Origin: Candidatus Thorarchaeota archaeon
GTDB lineage: Archaea; Asgardarchaeota; Thorarchaeia; Thorarchaeales; Thorarchaeaceae
Length of the DNA: 28,813 bases
Assembly (NCBI GenBank): GCA_016841005.1
Contig: JAEORG010000388.1
Location: 1 to 28,813, forward strand
Direction: 5' to 3'
Part shown: piece after piece, positions 25,142 to 28,813 of the stretch
Numbering within the stretch: position 1 is the stretch's first letter
How the letters are laid out: every line of letters starts with the position of its first letter
Notes under the pieces: model-generated
What the model was told of the DNA's origin: nothing
The model's database searches: none
What the model saw: the letters and a program-made list of their open reading frames with translations, nothing else
Translations under genes and position numbers: made by a program

Positions 25142-28100
25142 CTATGCACCTCCCTCATCGCCCTTCTCGGGGCTCTCTTTCGTTTCTTTCTTCGTAGTCT
25201 TCTTCTCTGAAGGCTTTGATTCCTTTTTCTTCGTGGACTTCTTTTTATCAGGCGGCCCTCGCCGCAAGACCTTCCGTTTGAGCCATCCTCCTCCAGCCCG
25301 TAGTTTTCTCCGCACCCCTCCCTTCGTTCGCCAGTCTATCAGTATTAGAAGGAAGATGAACACAGCAACTGCAATTGCCGCTATGAGGACATACATCCAG
25401 AACGGGTCGTCACCCGCACGTACGGTAAACCAGACTTCCTGTGCGTGTATCACACCAAGACGGTCACGGGCAAATACCTGTACATGCTGTTCACCGACAT
25501 CCCATCGGACTGTCGTGTTCTGCCAGAGACCTGATGCGGGAACATAGACCAGGCTGACGTTGTCACTCCACCCAGTTCCATTCTCGTACCTGAACCAGGC
25601 ATCTTGGAAGAAGGTGTGATTCAATAGACTCACTGGTGTGTTTTGGTATCCAGTGGAACCATTTGTGGGAGTAAGAATCTGCATGGTCGACTGTCCTCTC
25701 GCCAGCGCAAGGAACATCTCGAACTCTTCCTTTGTATTTGGAGTCAGTGGATCCATGCCCAAGGCAACCTCAAGACCGTCGCCGTAACCATCCCCATCTG
25801 TATCCATTTTTGCAGGATGAGTACCGTATATCCAGTATTCGTCCCCATCGAGGAGACCGTCCAGATCACTATCCGGATAGAAGATTCCTCCATGCGGTAA
25901 CGCCTGAAGACCGTTCTCATACTCCATTGCGTCGGGCATACCATCGTAATCTGTATCGAACTCATATGAGTCAGGAAGCCCGTCTCGATCCGAGTCTGTG
26001 TTTGCGGGATCTGTGTGGTAGAAGTGTACTTCAGCTCCATCTGGAAGCCAGTCCCCGTCACTGTCATCATCGAGGGCACTGGTACCATAGAGACCCTCTA
26101 CCACTGGTGTCTGTGCCAGGGAATAGGAATCTGGATAGGAATATCCAGGTGGCAGACTAGCTGGATATATCGGGGCAGGTGGAGCCTCGCCTACTGGCGG
26201 GTCGTTCTCCGTACCCCATCCTATAGACCAATTGACAGGCGGCCATGGTCCATATGGATAGACCTCATACAGGTCTTCTTCCCAGTCATAGAGCTCATCT
26301 CCATCGGTATCATTATTGATTGGACTAGTACCGTAGACCCAGGTCTCTTCCCAGTCACCTAGCGTGTCATTATCGCTGTCAGGATTCGCAGGATTGCAGT
26401 TGAACACAAGCACTTCCTGATAGTCTGTCAATGTGTCATTATCCGAATCCATCACTACCGGACTCGTGTTGTACCTGAATACTACTGTGACACTCACGTA
26501 CGGATAGACAATGTCGCTCACGTTCTGAAGGAGCAACTCCATACCATCTGGTAACCAATCTCCGTCGGTATCTTCGTTTGTTGCATTAAGGGGCATTGGA
26601 TCAAGCCATGGAATGATAGGACGTGGAGCAGTTCCATAGTAGTTCATCCATCCACCGAGGTATAACTCGATGCCATCATCCAGCCCATCCATGTCTGAGT
26701 CTGCTTTTGTGGCGTTCGTACCATAGAGGATGACCTCATCGTAGTCATTCATTGGCCAGGTGAAGTCACCGAACTCGTTAGGCTCGTATATCGTATCGTG
26801 ATCTGTATCCCAGTTCAACGGATCTGTATTGTAGAGGACTATTTCTTCACCGTCACTCAAACCATCATCGTCCGAATCATAGTCGAACGCGTCGGTGAAG
26901 TAGATCTTGATTTCTTCAAAGTCCGTGAGTCCATCGTTATCGCCATCTTCGTCCATGGGGTCTGAGTAATACACCAGTACTTCTTGACCATCCAACAACG
27001 TGTCTCCATCGCTGTCATCAATTAGTGGATTTGTGTGCCAGATGTAAACTTCCTCGCCATCTTGAAGCCCATCAAAATCAGTATCTGCGACGTTAGGATT
27101 GGTGAAGAACTTGTAGAACTCATCACCATCTGGAATCAAGTCATGGTCAGTATCAGCGTCGCGAGGATCAGCACCGAGGAGTATCTCCTGCATATCTCCG
27201 AGACCGTCGTCATCAGTATCCGCATCTGTTGGCGAAGTGTGATTACTATACTGATTCAGGACACCCTCGATTCCGTCAATTAACCCATCGTCATCCGTGT
27301 CGCCATCTGTAGGATCTGTCGGTGGTGTCTGTGCGAGCTCGTAACCATCGCTGTTCAGCCATGCACCGGGTTGAGGAGTACGGTCAGTAACGCCAGTGTC
27401 CCCATCAGTATCAGGATTACATGGATTTGGAAAGACATGCTTTCGTTCCGGCTCACCCTCTTGGTCATACACGATAATCCAGAACCCAGCGACCTCTGCA
27501 CCGTCATTCATGTCCTTGAGGAAGAGAGGTGCCTGCGAGTCAATCATTCCATTATACAGCTGGAGGTACGAATCATCGTCTGTATCGGCATCTAATGGAT
27601 GAGTGTATCCTTGGTTGAATATGATGGGGTCTGGGTCAAAGCCTGAACCTTCTGTATCGTTGTAGAGGCTATCTAGGCCATAGAAGCAGCCTGTAGGACC
27701 TTCATCCCCATCGACCAAACCGTCTCCGTCCGTATCTGGATTAAGAGGATCAGTCCTGTCGTTGTAGGTCTCTCCGCCGATGATAACTTCAGTGACAGTT
27801 GGAGTGACTCCTGTGATGTTGAGTTTGGTCCGAACTTCATACGCATCACTGAGACCATCGCCATCAGTATCTTGTGTGAGAGGATCTGTTCCGTAGATTC
27901 GTTCCTCCTCGAAATCTGTGAGCCCATCCCAATCAGTATCCTCAAAGTGGGGGCTCGTTCCGAGGTTCCACTCTTCCCAGTCAGTGAGCCCGTCATCGTC
28001 GTTATCGGGATCTGTTGCGTCTGTAGCCATCTCTTGGACTTCTAGCTTGTCATTTGCGCCGTCTCCGTCAGTGTCAGGATTATGGGGATCAAGTCCGGGA

Positions 28101-28813
28101 ATGGTCGACTCATATTCATCGCTTAATCCATCGCCATCATCATCAAACCCGACACCTGAGCTCTCATACTCAGGTTCACCTTTACTGGGTGACAGGTCCC
28201 ATGGCCCTCCAGGCTCCCACGTCCACTCCCCATCCCAGTCCCAGAAGAGGAACGTCAGGGTGAGCTTTATCGTAAACACCAGCCGCAACAATATCTGCAT
28301 AGGCGCGTTCGAAGACAGGTCCTGGAAGAACGTCAGTATGATCTCCAACGATCCTCTGAACTTCACAGCGACAATGAGTAAGTCTAATCCTATATTCAAG
28401 GCAGCACCTATAGTAAATGCGAGACTCAGGGTCGAGACCTCCGCTTCCAGAGCTGTTGCCGCCTTCTTTACTATGTCCAGTTCAATCTGGAACCATATGT
28501 CAATACTAATCGAATCTAGACCGAGGAACTCACCAAGTTTGTTGAGGACGCCTCCACCGCATCCACCAGTAATGACATCCAACAGTGTGATAGTCCGCTC
28601 GATACCAATCTGAATGCTAAGACCCCACTCTACGACCTTGAAGAACTCGTCCCACTCGAAGACTCCGCCCCTGAAGGTAAAGAGGTTCAGGAGGAAGTGA
28701 GCAGAACCAGAGAATGACAGTTCCACACCCAAATATGCAAGGAGCATGGTGAGGAATGGATTCTTGGAAGAGTCGAATCCATCAACACCTAATTCAGCGT
28801 AGAACTGAGGTTG
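25142..28813 (-). CDS. thrombospondin type-3-repeat surface protein, 5' end beyond window
   Basis: Open from the window edge to TAG 25142 (1223 codons visible); the start lies outside, so numbering here is from the first Met, at 28747. Residues 1-200 are unrecognised, with long amphipathic or hydrophobic stretches (MQILLRLVFTIKLTLTFLFW) and no sign of a signal peptide in view. Residues 202-1004 hold about 26 calcium-binding repeats of the form D-x-D-x-D-G-x-x-D-x-x-E, as in thrombospondin type-3 repeats, mostly 22-25 residues apart with several longer insertions. About 1020-1110 is an Ig-like module, 1116-1137 a membrane helix, and 1138-1201 a cytoplasmic tail extremely rich in Lys, Ser, Thr and Glu (KKKSTKKKESKPSEKKTTKK). 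It would form a calcium-stiffened stalk on the cell surface, co-expressed with the propeller protein. Confidence 0.85.
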   Translation of the reverse strand, partial: QPQFYAELGVDGFDSSKNPFLTMLLAYLGVELSFSGSAHFLLNLFTFRGGVFEWDEFFKVVEWGLSIQIGIERTITLLDVITGGCGGGVLNKLGEFLGLDSISIDIWFQIELDIVKKAATALEAEVSTLSLAFTIGAALNIGLDLLIVAVKFRGSLEIILTFFQDLSSNAPMQILLRLVFTIKLTLTFLFWDWDGEWTWEPGGPWDLSPSKGEPEYESSGVGFDDDGDGLSDEYESTIPGLDPHNPDTDGDGANDKLEVQEMATDATDPDNDDDGLTDWEEWNLGTSPHFEDTDWDGLTDFEEERIYGTDPLTQDTDGDGLSDAYEVRTKLNITGVTPTVTEVIIGGETYNDRTDPLNPDTDGDGLVDGDEGPTGCFYGLDSLYNDTEGSGFDPDPIIFNQGYTHPLDADTDDDSYLQLYNGMIDSQAPLFLKDMNDGAEVAGFWIIVYDQEGEPERKHVFPNPCNPDTDGDTGVTDRTPQPGAWLNSDGYELAQTPPTDPTDGDTDDDGLIDGIEGVLNQYSNHTSPTDADTDDDGLGDMQEILLGADPRDADTDHDLIPDGDEFYKFFTNPNVADTDFDGLQDGEEVYIWHTNPLIDDSDGDTLLDGQEVLVYYSDPMDEDGDNDGLTDFEEIKIYFTDAFDYDSDDDGLSDGEEIVLYNTDPLNWDTDHDTIYEPNEFGDFTWPMNDYDEVILYGTNATKADSDMDGLDDGIELYLGGWMNYYGTAPRPIIPWLDPMPLNATNEDTDGDWLPDGMELLLQNVSDIVYPYVSVTVVFRYNTSPVVMDSDNDTLTDYQEVLVFNCNPANPDSDNDTLGDWEETWVYGTSPINNDTDGDELYDWEEDLYEVYPYGPWPPVNWSIGWGTENDPPVGEAPPAPIYPASLPPGYSYPDSYSLAQTPVVEGLYGTSALDDDSDGDWLPDGAEVHFYHTDPANTDSDRDGLPDSYEFDTDYDGMPDAMEYENGLQALPHGGIFYPDSDLDGLLDGDEYWIYGTHPAKMDTDGDGYGDGLEVALGMDPLTPNTKEEFEMFLALARGQSTMQILTPTNGSTGYQNTPVSLLNHTFFQDAWFRYENGTGWSDNVSLVYVPASGLWQNTTVRWDVGEQHVQVFARDRLGVIHAQEVWFTVRAGDDPFWMYVLIAAIAVAVFIFLLILIDWRTKGGVRRKLRAGGGWLKRKVLRRGPPDKKKSTKKKESKPSEKKTTKKETKESPEKGDEGGA
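25736..28144 (-). repeat. coding tandem array of about 26 thrombospondin type-3-like units
   Basis: Degenerate tandem coding repeats, basic period about 66-75 bases, each encoding an acidic loop such as DTDGDGLSDAYE or DSDDDGLSDGEE followed by a G/T-DP-type linker. Longer inserts interrupt the array near the sixth to eighth, sixteenth to eighteenth and twenty-first units. The DNA copies have diverged, so this is an old expansion rather than recent slippage. Confidence 0.85.

Noticed and set aside
5678..25159. The 12-base string GATGAGGGAGGT occurs both before the NosD-like gene (5678-5689) and, on the minus strand, before the propeller gene (25148-25159).
   Set aside because: Both are ribosome binding sites; the second also encodes the last residues of the upstream protein. 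The identity is explained by Shine-Dalgarno selection and not by a mobile or regulatory repeat.
25736..28144. Tandem repeats considered as a CRISPR array or satellite DNA.
   Set aside because: Repeats are degenerate in DNA, in phase with one long reading frame and encode calcium loops; there are no unique spacers.
25233..28613. Several plus-strand open frames of 70-230 codons opposite the TSP3-repeat gene.
   Set aside because: They are antisense reflections of the biased D/G/E-rich codons, without start signals or plausible protein sequence.

Overview
The window looks like a chromosomal segment of an archaeon, most likely an Asgard archaeon of the Thorarchaeota type. That assignment is inference from gene content: a TrmB-family regulator, several small winged-helix regulators, NosD-like and FG-GAP/VCBS surface proteins anchored by C-terminal membrane helices, TATA-like promoters, and GTG/TTG starts with purine-rich ribosome binding sites. 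There is no rRNA, tRNA, CRISPR array or recognisable insertion sequence.

Layout. Bases 1-1230 hold a small unknown ORF converging on an aldo/keto reductase. Bases 1451-8633 hold three co-directional secreted or membrane genes: an FG-GAP propeller protein, an ectodomain protein whose cytoplasmic tail is a predicted winged helix, and a NosD-like beta-helix protein. The first and third share an identically spaced element (TTTCCG-N10-CGGAAA-N9-CTTATAGT) and the middle one has a degenerate version. Bases 8648-10481 hold an unrecognised protein divergent from a winged-helix regulator. Bases 10526-14371 hold a 16-helix membrane protein with a histidine-kinase-like but degenerate C-terminus, divergent from a TrmB-MEDS fusion; together they look like a sensory pair. 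Bases 14376-17124 hold a tiny winged-helix protein, a palindrome-rich 237-base gap, and a two-gene operon of an MFS transporter and a SAM methyltransferase. Bases 17167-28813 (minus strand) hold a surface-protein operon: a 5'-truncated protein with about 26 thrombospondin type-3-like calcium repeats, followed after one base by a giant FG-GAP/sialidase-like propeller protein.

The most unusual observation is that the giant propeller gene (25140 to 17167) is interrupted by a single in-frame TAG at 20749-20751. The upstream half has the signal peptide and no anchor. The downstream half has the membrane anchor but no signal peptide and no convincing start. The sequence across the stop is collinear and propeller-like. 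It is either a fresh nonsense mutation, a sequencing error, or a read-through/recoded amber codon. The second main observation is the shared operator-promoter architecture upstream of the surface genes at 1-8 kb, which contain in their midst a membrane protein that could itself bind DNA.

Function of the surface genes is inferred from architecture: calcium-dependent adhesion, recognition of glycans or matrix, and sensing. No substrate can be read from the sequence.
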